Shown piece by piece: positions 9,901 through 17,700 of a DNA stretch of 33,289 bases. Location of the stretch: NCBI GenBank assembly GCA_030849805.1, contig JASANZ010002073.1:1-33289 (forward strand), in the 5' to 3' direction. Position numbers and translations under genes: made by a program. Under the pieces are notes generated by a model that saw only the letters and a list, made by a program, of their open reading frames with translations, ran no database searches and was not told where the DNA came from. The stretch is from Sergeia podlipaevii (taxonomy: Eukaryota; Euglenozoa; Kinetoplastea; Trypanosomatida; Trypanosomatidae). The first letter of the stretch is position 1; each line of letters opens with the position of its first letter.

Positions 9901-11467
9901 CGACGAAGAGGAGGGAGACCGCAGCAGGAACAGTACTCAATACAACGCAGTCAGCCATGACGGTGAGGAGGACGAAGACGATGACGACGATGATGATCAC
10001 GATGGCATGAACGAACTTATTCTGGGAAGCAATGAGGCTGAACACGCTGAGCTTGCCGATAGGGCACGGCGTATCAGCGAGTGGATAAGCCGCAGACCCG
10101 ATATTCAGCAAGGGCCTAGCGTGACGGCAGCGTACCCAGAAGCGACTCGCATCACCGCATCCCGCTCAGGCTCAGCGAAGCGGCAGTCTGGCGGTGGCGC
10201 TAAGAAGGGTGGCGGGACAGACGCGAACAGTGCCCGTTCACCACGCCAGAGGCGACCAAGGAAGCTACCATGGTACACCCATGGCTGTCCCACTTTTGAG
10301 CGGCGCCGTCTCGAAGCGAAGCTGTGTCGCCCACGCCCGGCCGGCGCCTTTGATCTTAACACCATCTCCCCTCTTATTGCCCTTAGCGCGTGCATCGACA
10401 CAACGATCCACTTCATTGATGCCAGCACGGTTAGCGAGGCGGGCAAGGCGGTTGCTGCTTTATCTTCTCCCCGGACTGCATCCAAGGCAGCATCTGAGAA
10501 GCGGGAACTGACAGTAGCGGTGCGTTCTTCACCCGCGGCGGCGGCGGCGAATCTCCCCGCAGGTTCTTCCCGCTTCCTCCAGTCTGACATTCCGCGTCAG
10601 CAGCGGCAGCGCGGGGATGCGACGAGCTCAGCTGTGGTGTGCGGCCCTGACCATTTTCAAAGCGTGTGGCCACGTCATCCATGTGCTCCCGGCACTGTTG
10701 CGGATGCTGCTATTGCTGGCGCTGCTGCCGCCGCTACTTCGTTTTCTAGTTCGATGAAGAAGGAAAATCTTGGCACCGCAATACCAAAGCAGCAACAGCT
10801 CCATGTCAAGACCAAGAAGGAGGAAAAGTCGGTGCCGCACACCCATGCCATTCAACTCACAAATCCGTACTCTATACAGGACCGCTTTGCCTTGGCAACT
10901 GCACGAGTGAGTACGATCGCCGAGGCGAAGGCGAGTACAGCAGTTTACACTACTCCCTCACGTGCTGCTTCTAGGTGCCAGCGAGAGGGGAGCCAAGCAC
11001 GTCCGCTCTCTCCACCGCAGAAACTACCCGTAACGTCTTCTATTTCATTGACGGCGGGAACAGCGGCGCGAGCGGTGAACAGTGGCAGCAGCTGCAGCAG
11101 TGCCCATCACAGTAGTAGCAGCAGGCGAATGAGAAATTCACAGGACAGTGCTGTGAAGAGGAATACGAAGAGGACCTCACCCCGGACTCCTTTGCGTTCA
11201 TCGTCGCTACAGCGCACTGGGCGCATTAACAACGCGGTACTCTTCGCAAAAGAAGCGAATAAAACAGTGAGCGGTCCGAGAAGCACCGCTTCCACCGCCA
11301 CCACCACCACCACCGTCACTACACACGCCAGCGGTACACTGGGAGTCACTTCACGTACGACTACGGCAGCTAACGCACCGGTGGACGCCAAACCAAAGGC
11401 CGAGCGTATCTCGCTGAGAGAGCGGGGCCTGCGCATGGGTCAGCATCTCATGCCGTGGACACTGTAG
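998..11467 (+). CDS. Giant low-complexity protein of unknown function (3489 aa)
   Basis: I do not recognise this protein. The start at 998 is the first ATG of the open frame; the frame extends upstream to 929 but only through a GTG and a non-protein-like stretch. Most of the sequence is Ser/Ala/Gly/Thr/Gln-rich and probably disordered. Better-ordered islands are: a charged coiled coil at about 445-504; a Glu/Arg-rich helix and helical block at 858-955; a possible folded segment at 1395-1471 with a CVRC pair; hydrophobic helical segments at 1907-1945, 2069-2136, 2198-2265 and 2311-2451, the longest conserved-looking region; and an Arg/Pro/Trp/Cys-containing segment at 3087-3145. Acidic runs occur near 1950 and 2990-3005. 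There is no signal peptide or membrane segment, so a nuclear, cytoplasmic or cytoskeletal location is possible. Its uninterrupted 10.5-kb frame and codon use argue that it is a real gene. Very large disordered proteins are common in trypanosomatids; function is unknown. Confidence 0.85.
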   Translation: MDHHVPVLRSSSIADAPSRKQMPKFSGSVAAAAASPVGDEAGREEKVSNVTDRTAVMFYTPPSALGRSPTPTSAATAMERQLLQPESHGTQNNHNHISSSKRTFPAAPAVAATATTLANADTLTSSAAALFGPSFSFLPNPGGRSSSSSSTFFHPHTSTAQSLTITATGAGAGDEDSPLCTRKHFAALRSSFKDDPARGFFLSSPPHAQGGMRSCGGASSSNGRGGGNAAAATAAAIATASATSAIGINRSFFPKPSLGRIELLAGDVASGVVVPASTGSRLGTANSSRSASGARVGSAMVSRVSSKQIAGSNGGGAAGSSTARVSSASVLPSSQYLALHGVGSGISATTGSSSGGLSATTIPSTRLGSGSSRPIHSAGTGCGSSNSRLINGNVAAAATSPSPSSPRSESRGRNIASAHVLRRSGTSHEGRPGESVSGAQLRRAKATHSYYAARKELEEIAAAQEEKQRQLEQVKEQQRLRELREEEEERQQKMKRRRTPSKRGDTCTSLSAPSVTMAASSSAGSGSVAGCDGGDRNVLSFLDDNSHIGGDITTFGSCEAKCDSGSIYYQLGSSGSQRDVTAAASTQGSTLPVDTSAASMTTTPPLHVPRHLVVKSRTKDSKDVSHQQQQQQDSRNTAFTSPLSTSSLLESEQLLQLQQCPQSLSKRVKQVFCSSASASLLTGSTVTSALHRSDGHLTHQHQQAPAERSHSLVAPLSSQGVAMQGSKGLPDAVSVATFPAEYEDDYAESHGLHRHYRTREGGGDKVKKRRGDDDCDASSNAGAASAATTAAAAKKFDCATMPTSAFSIGTAAARVTHPPLPCPSSMKFKPKHEAGSGSAPFLSSVDERDGCCAGEAGVRAVRREHEIEAREAEAVCEAAEKERIAEERAGLLRQGIRAFERTYNRNRELIENTPNLDAMMKEVAKGYFKKHEEALASEYGLMTETPGVVKVRPGAHAALFSASSEDDECDTSSAGSTAAIAKPKNIQGAAKISKKRLRLSDGNDTKADRGNENVTSEEEEATPARKTHARRGAVQKHNDALERHLNVALGKLEKAHMASDGYSVERSSPASPSLTGRGGGGAAGSGRATNMCSSTAGNQGFQRQKHQNQAMLPATNSQAASPELLNASSPPLVAVAPTPNSPHNGSSVLSSTGTFAGPFANSFTFNKRTSDTPVFTVPSAGSCSNPHGDASSAPLQRQDETPLEVPWQSIPCHPQASALNNLALAAANPVVTTTGSSSTTSRLIGSGNSFPSTIPLATSRSQPFADSQTLSRTTAMLQQQQQHHMSGTFTTMATVTSDGTNTSQGQSPGASRASTRALTMGLSSCIEEEEEEVREGKCGNVTSAAAKTNTGNASPQIEGQRQMKHVAVVDGDITAATTTVAEEGEDKRPTSSARKGYKRVALPERLSQALRNHEPLYKCVRCAARLVVFSLMRSLPGMLYEGDSVEFAKLREEEKVLITRALQWELRRQEEAQAAAAHAAALAAQAEARRQAYQQQQQQQQPQRGSWIQRMPMPAGNVQGRTVDGASDPQMQRQQKTTAQEKAAPREVEQEDSVKFSKISPAFLTQLTLEPAVEDGSREKHVGNENGNYYRFFHAVATIGDCGPDPADTRGVGDPDAGGEARSSDPHHHREAEMVEEGKGGDATKGSASTRYYGTCSSQHTGILVNKRVSFGDDKFNDDDDSDEHDDSHTSDSSGTSNVMSPRVRRPDTLTCSPDMVIAEGGLTEHQAELLNTLHHSSPLAAYRRRYQFESASPRTIKNTHQGQKGPVITSGTGGSRVCEDNDTEVPAGDNEGGSSDVLADRKRFSRSTASATARFAFALSGTTNGGGGTANSFGKRRVPLHAFPVETLALAETKSARRALGSPLSYSYNTSGAAVGWGSSRAVDGGGGGGGGGEKNGATVSGEKFSPRVCIIDEAFSSVASLLTRSRAVTIECLLTLLCGSGEELREEEEEEEDSGSGSRRCMSPQQLLRALPPSSSSSSAGLISAGGRSSPWEVTSSAPPLELLQLLQQAIHNGGHLSRRGRERALALLRREQRTHAVSQQLHPLRHNSKANKNQQSQPSVSQLSTKGRVMMLLASAVQESELPPQVDEYGRPSSVCPLLIQSHGGYGVAPFSGAVFRYLLEHRELTEYLTNMPSTGDDPVAVAEAAAAAAAHTAVAHGRSSGARGETGGGGATASAAGFSTHPSPADAATYSSSALLIQRLMEPEPSLLPLLALSKIMRTSTQHNAIIPFHQAELLLGPTELYLLLDFMEAFAELSFSFSESTHSLHPTKLDSEDEDDNDGNAGSAGRSSTKGQQTDKKKKSAAGSDVGAYFFQIHREALLEWSCVAICEASIGYAMELAGPGPGGFSLVSYESTFNITDEQADAVLDSPLPALSLPNVPFSRHNRQVARSVLEKNRSVVLESIVRLKGEMYYLLTGIDQRHTLLEMHRKLLEDVKRGVFKEQQENRLISRHQIFTTTVDAAAGDAMRQVSSASDSRRSCYRSQSSNDSGAGAAVAVPAIRRRSTRLRGAAAPAAAATVGGAAATEAIADGEAVLSLADAVEQASKGLGRTPLQEVFLSLPVRPREEVEGGEKEGRWLLSKIGAAMTTTTTTSTEAPAPEAAASLMKSMPFFPALSTVVSHSETTSLAAAAAAAMPPRGEEWPSGASLGATITTTTTATALSTSGRAVQQMSPRHNAVDDQQGDLSASRGRTTLEQKPSTFNSSASSNSGAHKLSSSRRKVLLQDGACRHHQEEEERALAQREAQRRLPADLAVHTLLREMQDLEDCRVISNRTNALLTGSLYESGCTWTTSAMNGHAEEKKKGLQVHAHMISTRKADVASGVAASGGLEEEAFSAIPRDYSGESGAGGGTSALPKTTQYLQQILKPVYVHVPTTLPQFEFGLSSQYRTPRTVSAGGEGNGIGGMDVSSTCTAQQLQQQQQSMCIPRKPRQPASLNIKVTHCPQRLIDKYSVFVLDDGAEPEDSDDEEEGDRSRNSTQYNAVSHDGEEDEDDDDDDDHDGMNELILGSNEAEHAELADRARRISEWISRRPDIQQGPSVTAAYPEATRITASRSGSAKRQSGGGAKKGGGTDANSARSPRQRRPRKLPWYTHGCPTFERRRLEAKLCRPRPAGAFDLNTISPLIALSACIDTTIHFIDASTVSEAGKAVAALSSPRTASKAASEKRELTVAVRSSPAAAAANLPAGSSRFLQSDIPRQQRQRGDATSSAVVCGPDHFQSVWPRHPCAPGTVADAAIAGAAAAATSFSSSMKKENLGTAIPKQQQLHVKTKKEEKSVPHTHAIQLTNPYSIQDRFALATARVSTIAEAKASTAVYTTPSRAASRCQREGSQARPLSPPQKLPVTSSISLTAGTAARAVNSGSSCSSAHHSSSSRRMRNSQDSAVKRNTKRTSPRTPLRSSSLQRTGRINNAVLFAKEANKTVSGPRSTASTATTTTTVTTHASGTLGVTSRTTTAANAPVDAKPKAERISLRERGLRMGQHLMPWTL

Positions 11468-11637
11468 CGGGAAGACACTTACAGACACAGACACACACAA
11501 AAAATCTTTTTTTTTTCCTTCATTTTTCTTCAATTTTTTTTCTCCTGAGGGGGATGCACATTTTTTTTTTTCTTTCACTCCCTGCTTTTCTCCTTGTAAA
11601 AAAAAAAAAAAAAAAGCGAGGAGGTACCCAATGAAAA

Positions 11638-11658
11638 AACAACAACAACAACAACAAC
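11638..11658. repeat. (AAC)7 repeat in a 3' untranslated region
   Basis: Seven AAC units lie about 170 nt after the stop codon at 11467. Related CAA/AAC tracts recur in other spacers of this window (14183-14200, 22869-22884, 27656-27680). Confidence 0.9.
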
Positions 11659-12240
11659 GTGAGATGAATGTAAGTATTATGGCTGTATTTGTACACTGCT
11701 GTATCATCCTGTGTCTCGGTGTGCTTTCTCTTTTCCTCTTTTTTTTTAAAAAAAAAATAGTATTTGTGCTTATGTTTATGTTAATATGAACATCTCCTGT
11801 TGGATAACCCTGGCACGATACGCGCCTGCATGTACAAATATATATTTATTTGTTTATATATACATACATGAGAGAAATGAAGAAAAAAAGGGATGTTAAA
11901 CAAGAAGAGCTGCAAGGACAAATGCAAATTTATATGCGTACTTGTCTTTTCTGCATTCCTTTTTTTTTTTTCTCTTTTCTCATATATGTGAAGATTGGGC
12001 ACATGTCTTTTGTATGTGTAAAGGTCTTCATTTGCCAACAGCAAGTCAGTCTATCGTAATTCTATGCCTCATCTCCTTTTCTTTTTTCCTTTTCGTGTTT
12101 TTTTTTTTTCTGTCTCTCTTTTCATATTTTTACTTTGAAGAGAACGTGTAGTTACAGCACTTTGAGTATATACACTGGAAAGAATAAAGAATTGAGAAGT
12201 AGGGATAGTGAGAAATCAAGTAGACTGCACATTTGAGTTC

Positions 12241-12317
12241 TCCGTGCTTTTTTTTTTTCCCTTCCATTGTTACTCGATATATAAGTATCCTTTTTACGTA
12301 GTACCCCACGCCTTCAG
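12241..12317 (+). promoter_or_regulatory. Predicted trans-splice acceptor for the CS-domain gene
   Basis: A pyrimidine tract (about 12239-12274) is followed by AG at 12284-12285, with alternatives at 12300-12301 and 12316-12317. Each leaves a short leader before the ATG at 12365. A CA-rich stretch (12320-12358) sits between the last AG and the start codon. Confidence 0.45.
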
Positions 12318-12364
12318 TGTACACACAAACACAAACACACCCACACCCACACACACAGTAATAA

Positions 12365-13660
12365 ATGCCACCCTCTCAGGTCCGCAAGGAGGAGGCTGAA
12401 CTCCGCCAGATTGCCAAGCAGGCACGTTTAGTTCGCAAGGAGGCGAAGGCCCGCGAGCGCAAGCAGAAACAGCGTGAGGCTAGGAAGGCAGCAGCCGGCG
12501 GCGAGGACGCTACCGCCGCCTCCTCCACTGCTCCGCGCAAGCGCCAGGCGGCTCTTATTCTCCCTGATGAGCTCCAGGAGCTGCGCCAGAGGCTGGCTGG
12601 AGAAGACGGCGCTAAGGGGCAGGCCACCACTACAACTACTACTTCTCCAGCGAAGAAAGGTGCGAAGAGTGGAGGCAAGAAGGGCACTGCTAGCAGTGGC
12701 GATAGCAAGGCAGTCGCTGTCAGCACCTATCCCGAACCTAGCTACCACTTAGAGATTCATTACAAGAAGAAGGCTGTGATGGTCGATGTGGTGCTTCATC
12801 ACATCCCTCACCAGAAGATCGATGTATCGGAGAGTACTGCGACAACGCTGGTTGTCGATACTACCAAGCATACCAAGAAGATGCGTCTGGAGCTTCCTAT
12901 GCCGCAGGGTGTTAGTGTGAAGCTTTCGGGGGCCACCTTTGACCTTGAGTCTGGCATCTTGAAATGCGTCTTGCCCATCGTCGGCGACGAGGTACCTGCC
13001 GAGCATCAGGAGCAGTGGGACAAGATGATTCAGTCCATCCGCGATCAGAAGGCGCTGCGCTTCCGCGTGACCAAGGACGGTGACTTGACGGTGCGCACGA
13101 GGCAGGCGTTGTTGGCGCCTGACGCCAAGACACAGGCCGCTATCCACGCGGCAACTCAGAAGACGAAGGGGGGCAAGCGCGCTCGTGAAGCCGAGGCGGA
13201 GGAGGACGGCGACAATAGCTTGGGGGAGAGGAATGATGTTACGCTTCCGCGTCAGTCTAGCAGTAGCGCCACGGCGGGCAGAAAGGCTTCCTCGTCTTCT
13301 GAGGGTGGTGCTCCCGCGAAGAAGGCTGCGAAGGCGGATCTCCTCAAGGAGGAGCACGCCCGCGCCATGGAGGTGGCTAAGCAAGCCGCAGCGGCGGCAA
13401 GCGCGTCGATCAAGGCCCGCGTGCGCCTTGCTCACGAGGTACAACAGCACCGTAGCGAGCGTGTGGCGGTGCGCTCGACCCGCAAGGAGAGCAAGGAGGA
13501 GAAGAAGCAGGCCGCTTTCCAGCGTGTGCTGGAGGAGCAGAAACAGCAGCTGCTTGCACGTGCCTCTCTCCAGGCAGATGGGGTGAGGGCGGAGAAGAAG
13601 CGGGCGGCTGCCAAGCAGTCCGGCGCACCATCGAAGAGCGTTTCTTTTGCTGCTCAGTGA
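12365..13660 (+). CDS. CS/p23-like (PIH1 C-terminal type) domain protein, 431 aa
   Basis: The N-terminal 45 residues are a highly charged Arg/Lys/Glu helix, followed by a linker rich in Thr, Lys and Gly. Residues about 122-207 look like an Hsp20/CS-type beta sandwich: a P-x-Y-x-L-E-I start, alternating hydrophobic strands, R-L-E-L-P near 174-178, and a closing G-I-L-K-C-V-L-P-I strand at 197-205. This pattern matches the CS-like domain at the C-terminus of PIH1-family proteins, which are Hsp90/R2TP co-chaperones in snoRNP and dynein-arm assembly. No N-terminal PIH domain is visible, so it is not a canonical PIH1D protein. The C-terminal third (about 260-431) is again basic, with Ala/Lys/Glu coiled coil and Ser-rich linkers. 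The composition suggests a nuclear or nucleolar location, but that is inference. The start is the first ATG of the frame, 80 nt after the best acceptor. The domain call is by pattern only; a different beta-sandwich fold is possible. Confidence 0.7.
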   Translation: MPPSQVRKEEAELRQIAKQARLVRKEAKARERKQKQREARKAAAGGEDATAASSTAPRKRQAALILPDELQELRQRLAGEDGAKGQATTTTTTSPAKKGAKSGGKKGTASSGDSKAVAVSTYPEPSYHLEIHYKKKAVMVDVVLHHIPHQKIDVSESTATTLVVDTTKHTKKMRLELPMPQGVSVKLSGATFDLESGILKCVLPIVGDEVPAEHQEQWDKMIQSIRDQKALRFRVTKDGDLTVRTRQALLAPDAKTQAAIHAATQKTKGGKRAREAEAEEDGDNSLGERNDVTLPRQSSSSATAGRKASSSSEGGAPAKKAAKADLLKEEHARAMEVAKQAAAAASASIKARVRLAHEVQQHRSERVAVRSTRKESKEEKKQAAFQRVLEEQKQQLLARASLQADGVRAEKKRAAAKQSGAPSKSVSFAAQ

Positions 13661-14182
13661 GTTTATTAGGTGGTGGTATTAGGGAGAGATTTCGCGGTGC
13701 GTTGGATGAAATGAGGGGTATCCAACTTTCTTTTCTTCTTCTTCTTTTTTTTTTTTTAAAGAAAATTAAACGAGAGTGACGATAGTTTGCGAGGCCGGAT
13801 AGAAGGAAGAAGAAGGAGGATGATGAGAGAAGAGAAGATGAACATGAAGGTGGAACTGCCATCTGCACCGAGTAGCGTAAGAAGGAGAGGAAGACAGGGA
13901 AAAGAGGGAGGGGGGGGGGTATAGAGAGAGAGGACGCGGCGAATAGTGGTTGAATCCTCTCGTACTCTCTCATTTCTTATTCTCTCTTTCCCTCTTTTTT
14001 TTTTTGTTGTTTCTAACAAGTTGTAAGTATAACGCGAGAGGCACAGTACAGTAACAGAATAATGAAAAAGAGGGAAAGAAGGAAAAATGAGAGTTTAAGC
14101 TAATTGGCAACTGCAGCTTGCTTTTTTTTTTTTCCTTTCCTTGCAGACGCTTCAAACAATAATAAGCCGACGGTAAGGCAAT

Positions 14183-14200
14183 AACAACAACAACAACAAC
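14183..14200. repeat. (AAC)6 repeat
   Basis: Six AAC units, followed by CAG/CAA-rich sequence, lie about 520 nt after the stop of the CS-domain gene. The tract resembles those at 11638 and 27656. Confidence 0.85.
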
Positions 14201-14230
14201 AGCAACAAAAAGCAGAGCAGCAGCAGCAAC

Positions 14231-14290
14231 CCCCCCCTCTCTCTCTCTTTCTCTCTCTCTCTTTCCCTCTTTCTCTCTTTCTTTCTTGAG
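14231..14290 (+). promoter_or_regulatory. 57-nt pure pyrimidine tract ending in an AG; acceptor candidate
   Basis: C and T only from 14231 to 14287, largely CT dinucleotides, then GAG at 14288-14290. It is the longest pyrimidine tract in the window and could act as a spliced-leader acceptor, giving the GRC3 gene a leader of about 451 nt with several upstream ATGs. Alternatively it may mark the polyadenylation region of the preceding gene, since the two processes are coupled in trypanosomatids. Confidence 0.4.
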
Positions 14291-14689
14291 TAGTGCACGC
14301 ATCAACGGGTAAATTCAACGTATCTTAATAATTAAAATAACAACAATAAAAAAATAAATAAAAAACACACACACAAACGCACAAAGAGAGAAGGGAAACT
14401 ATCGCACGGTTCTTCAATTTTTTTTTTTCCCCATAAGTGTACGCGAGAGTTTCTTTTTTTCTTTTTCTTTTTTCAAGTCTCCCGGTATCTACATGTGCAC
14501 TATAAGAACTCTTTTCTATATATGTTTCAAACATTCCGAAGCGTTCCGGATGCTAAAGTGCTTGACTTTTGCACTCGATACTGCCTCAGCTGCGTACCAT
14601 GTCCCCCTCCTTTTCCTTTATTGTGATATTACATAGCCACCTTGTCATTATAATATATTTTTTAAAATACTAAGAGTTTCTGGGTACGT

Positions 14690-14734
14690 ACATATCTCTC
14701 TTTCCTTCACCCCCCCCTTTTCTATACTATAAAG
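14690..14734 (+). promoter_or_regulatory. Proximal acceptor candidate for the GRC3 gene
   Basis: A pyrimidine-rich stretch including C7-T3 runs is followed by its first AG at 14733-14734, only 7 nt before the ATG at 14742. If used, the mature 5' untranslated region would be almost entirely the spliced leader. Earlier candidates are AG at 14476-14477 and 14289-14290. Confidence 0.4.
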
Positions 14735-14741
14735 GTTATAA

Positions 14742-17700
14742 ATGCCGCCAAAGCACGCCAGCTACATGAATGATGAGCGTGCAAGCACGGCCAACGTTCA
14801 AGGCAGTGCGTTACCAAACGGTGTGCATGAAGAGCCTGCCAATAGTAGTATAGGCAGTCGCAGGATAGGAAAGCGAGGAGCTGCCCCAGTTGTGTCTGGC
14901 GTGGTGTCCATTGATACGACAACCATATCATCAATAACAAAAGCAGAAGAGGGCCTTCATTTTGATCTGCAGTACCAGCAGGAGATGATCAATGCCAGTA
15001 GCAGCAATCACATGACAATGAGCGCGCTGACGACGGGTGCGCCAACATCCTCTGTAGGTAGCGCTCAAGGAACTGTGAAGAAGTTTGCAATTCCCGCTGC
15101 TGTGCTGCAGCGCATGAGTGGCATGAGCCTTAACATGTGTGATGACACGACGGCACTAACTCAAAAGGAGTCCGCCAGTGCTCTGTCTATGAACTCCGCT
15201 ACCCCATCCTCACCAGAGAGTGCCCTCACTGCGGATGCGTCTCCGTTTAACGAGTACGCCAGTAGCGGCAGCAGTGGCGGCGGCGGCAACGACGGCGTTG
15301 CGACGTCAAATATGGAGGAGGACGCGGTCGCTGCTGCACTGATTGAGGAGCGCATTAAGAAATCTCAAGCAGCAGCAGCTTCCAGTACCGCTAGTAAGCC
15401 TTTGGTGCTTTCGCGGCGCTGGAACCGCACCTGCGCAGCTTCGACAGCGAAACAGGAGCGCCAACAGGGGTCAACTCAGAAGAGGGCAGAGAACAATGAC
15501 GACGTCGAAAGCAACAACGACGGGGTCGCGGAGGAGGAGAACGAGCCTAGTGGACTTCTTAGTTTTGCCAACAGCGGCGATAACATGATCAAATTTGGAC
15601 GTGTCAACGCTGACAACAGTATGCGTTCGTCGTCGTCGTCATCTTCCTCACAGTGTGAGTTGGAAGAAGACGGAGGTGATGCGGTTGCTAATGGTGAGAC
15701 CGCGCGGAGTGGTCGGAGGGAAGGGGGCGAGACGCAGCAGCAGCGGGAGCGACGCCTGCGTAGGGAGCGGCAGCACAGAGCACGTGTGGACCGGCATATG
15801 TCCGGGTTTGACACTGCCTTTGTCGCGGCTCAGGAGGCTGATCTGCTTGCTGAAGAAGACGAGGAGGAGTACAGCTCTGATGATGATGAAGGTGAAGACT
15901 TTCAAGAGGAGGAGGAGGACTATGAGAGCTACGAGGACGATGAAGCGGAGAAGGAGGACGAGGATGGCAGCGCCACAGCAAAGCACGGCGGCGGTGGTGG
16001 CTTCGGTATGTTTCGCCGTTCTGAGAACGAGCACCGACATGAGGCTCTTGAGAACACAGCGACGACTGAGGTGGAGAAGGAAGAATGTGAGGGTGATCCT
16101 TTTGATGCTGCTGCTGCCTCTCCCAGTCTGCATACACGCCGCCAGCGCTTCGGCGCTATGTTTTATGAGTGCCACGTAAACCGTCATGCTGATAACCCAT
16201 GCCACCACACCCTCCTATGCCTGCGTGGGCCTATCACGATTCAAGGCCCTTGCGGTATCATCGGCTTTGGCATTGGCGAGGTTGCGCTGGGTGGCTTTAT
16301 GCTTGGTAAGAAGCAAGTGACGCTGTGGAGTCGTGAGCAGAGGGCGGTACTTGCGCCTGTCAAGAAGATCAAGTCCAAGGCATCCCAGAACGAGGAGTTG
16401 CCGGTGCGTGAGCTCAGCAAAGCGCTGGCGTACGGGGACGCATCACAGGAGATCATCAATCCGGCGCTTGTCCGTGAGCAGATGCGACTACGTCGCAAGT
16501 CTAGCGCTGTGCACCTCAGCGACAAGAGCAAAAGCAAGAGCAACGGCGATGAGGCCGATGTCGACAGCGACGAAGAGGAAGAGCTTCCTCTTGAGCTTCT
16601 TGAGGATGTGGAGGCAGTCTTTGGTACTATCGATTGGACCTGGGTGCAGCACTCGCTTGCTGCGTGGCGCAATCTCTTCTCTAACAAAATGCCGCCCATG
16701 GTGCTCATGTTGCAGCCTTATGACCCCCACCGCGGCGTCACCGGCGTGCGGAAGCACTTCTTACGTCGTAACGAGTCCAAGGAGAAGCAGCAGCAGAAGA
16801 GAAGGGGCGGCCGCAACAAGGAAGCAGCAGCAGCAGCAGCAGAAGAACAGCAGCAGCAGCAGCAGCACCATCGCGATGCTTACATGGATGTCCCCAACTT
16901 CCTCGCGCGCAGAAGTGAACAGAACGTGGACTTGGCTTTGTTTCCGGACATCATCCCCGCCGTCGCCCGGCTCGGAGCCGGAAGCGTCATGATAGTTGGC
17001 TCGCAGGACATTGGTAAGTCTACTCTCTGCCGTTTTCTTGCTAATACTCTTGTGTCACAACACGGCATGTGCTACTGGCTGGACTTGGACCTAGGCCAGC
17101 CTGAGTTTGGTGTTCCCGGGCAGATTGGTCTCTACTGCATGCGCCGTCCCTTGTGGATGCCACACGACGAAAGCTGTGCGACGCTGGTGCGTGCGTTCTT
17201 TCTTGGCACGACCACCCCCAACTGTCCTGTGGCGACTGCGAAGGCGATTGCTAGCCTGTGCCAGCTTGTGCTCCTTGTGCAGAACGACCATCCTGTTGTT
17301 ATCAATACGCATGGGTGGGTACTGCACACGGGGCGTCGCGTCACCACGGAAGTGGTGCGCCGGCTGCGTCCGGCGTGTGTGATCCACCTTGCGAAGGAAC
17401 ACGAGGAGGCGTGGGCGAAGGACACGGCAGCTCTCATGGACACAGCGAACGGCCTGAACGGCGATGTCGTGGCGAGACGCTTTCTTGTGCGGAGAAGCGT
17501 GGCGAAGATGGCGTCATCCAGCAACACCGCTGGGGAGGCGACGTCATCTGCTGCTGCGGGGGGCGGCACCTCTCGCAAGCGCGGCCGTGCGAAGGCGGCT
17601 GAAGCTGAGGGCGGAAAGAAGCAGCAGCACGTTCTTCTTGGGCAGCTGCCCCACTCCCCTCTCACCGTGGCGCAATGGACCGGCACCGTACACACTGTGC

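Larger units (their letters stand above)
11468..12364. other. Spacer between the giant-protein and CS-domain genes
   Basis: No coding frame is supportable. It contains T-rich blocks (11508-11572), an A18 run at 11598-11615, an AAC repeat at 11638-11658, TA-rich segments near 11840-11870, and further pyrimidine tracts at about 11958-11985 and 12060-12130. Most is expected to be 3' untranslated sequence of the giant gene, with the acceptor of the next gene near 12285. Confidence 0.6.
13661..14741. other. Spacer between the CS-domain and GRC3 genes
   Basis: No supportable gene. It holds purine-rich stretches with a G10 run (13910-13919), an AAC repeat (14183-14200), a 57-nt pure pyrimidine tract (14231-14287), T-rich tracts near 14418-14474, and mixed-composition sequence at 14520-14625. 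It should include the 3' untranslated region of the CS-domain gene and the leader of the kinase gene. Confidence 0.6.

Noticed and set aside
12749..13450. 233-codon open frame on the minus strand
   Set aside because: Antisense to the CS-domain gene, Arg/Leu-rich in the way typical of reverse-strand shadows.
14555..14577. Small stem AGTGC/GCACT with nearby imperfect palindrome, tRNA-like at first sight
   Set aside because: No T-arm, acceptor stem or B-box sequence could be fitted around it; a 5-bp stem is expected by chance.
15648..16208. Long overlapping frames on both strands inside the GRC3 gene
   Set aside because: They arise in the acidic low-complexity region, where GAG/GAC codons leave other frames open.
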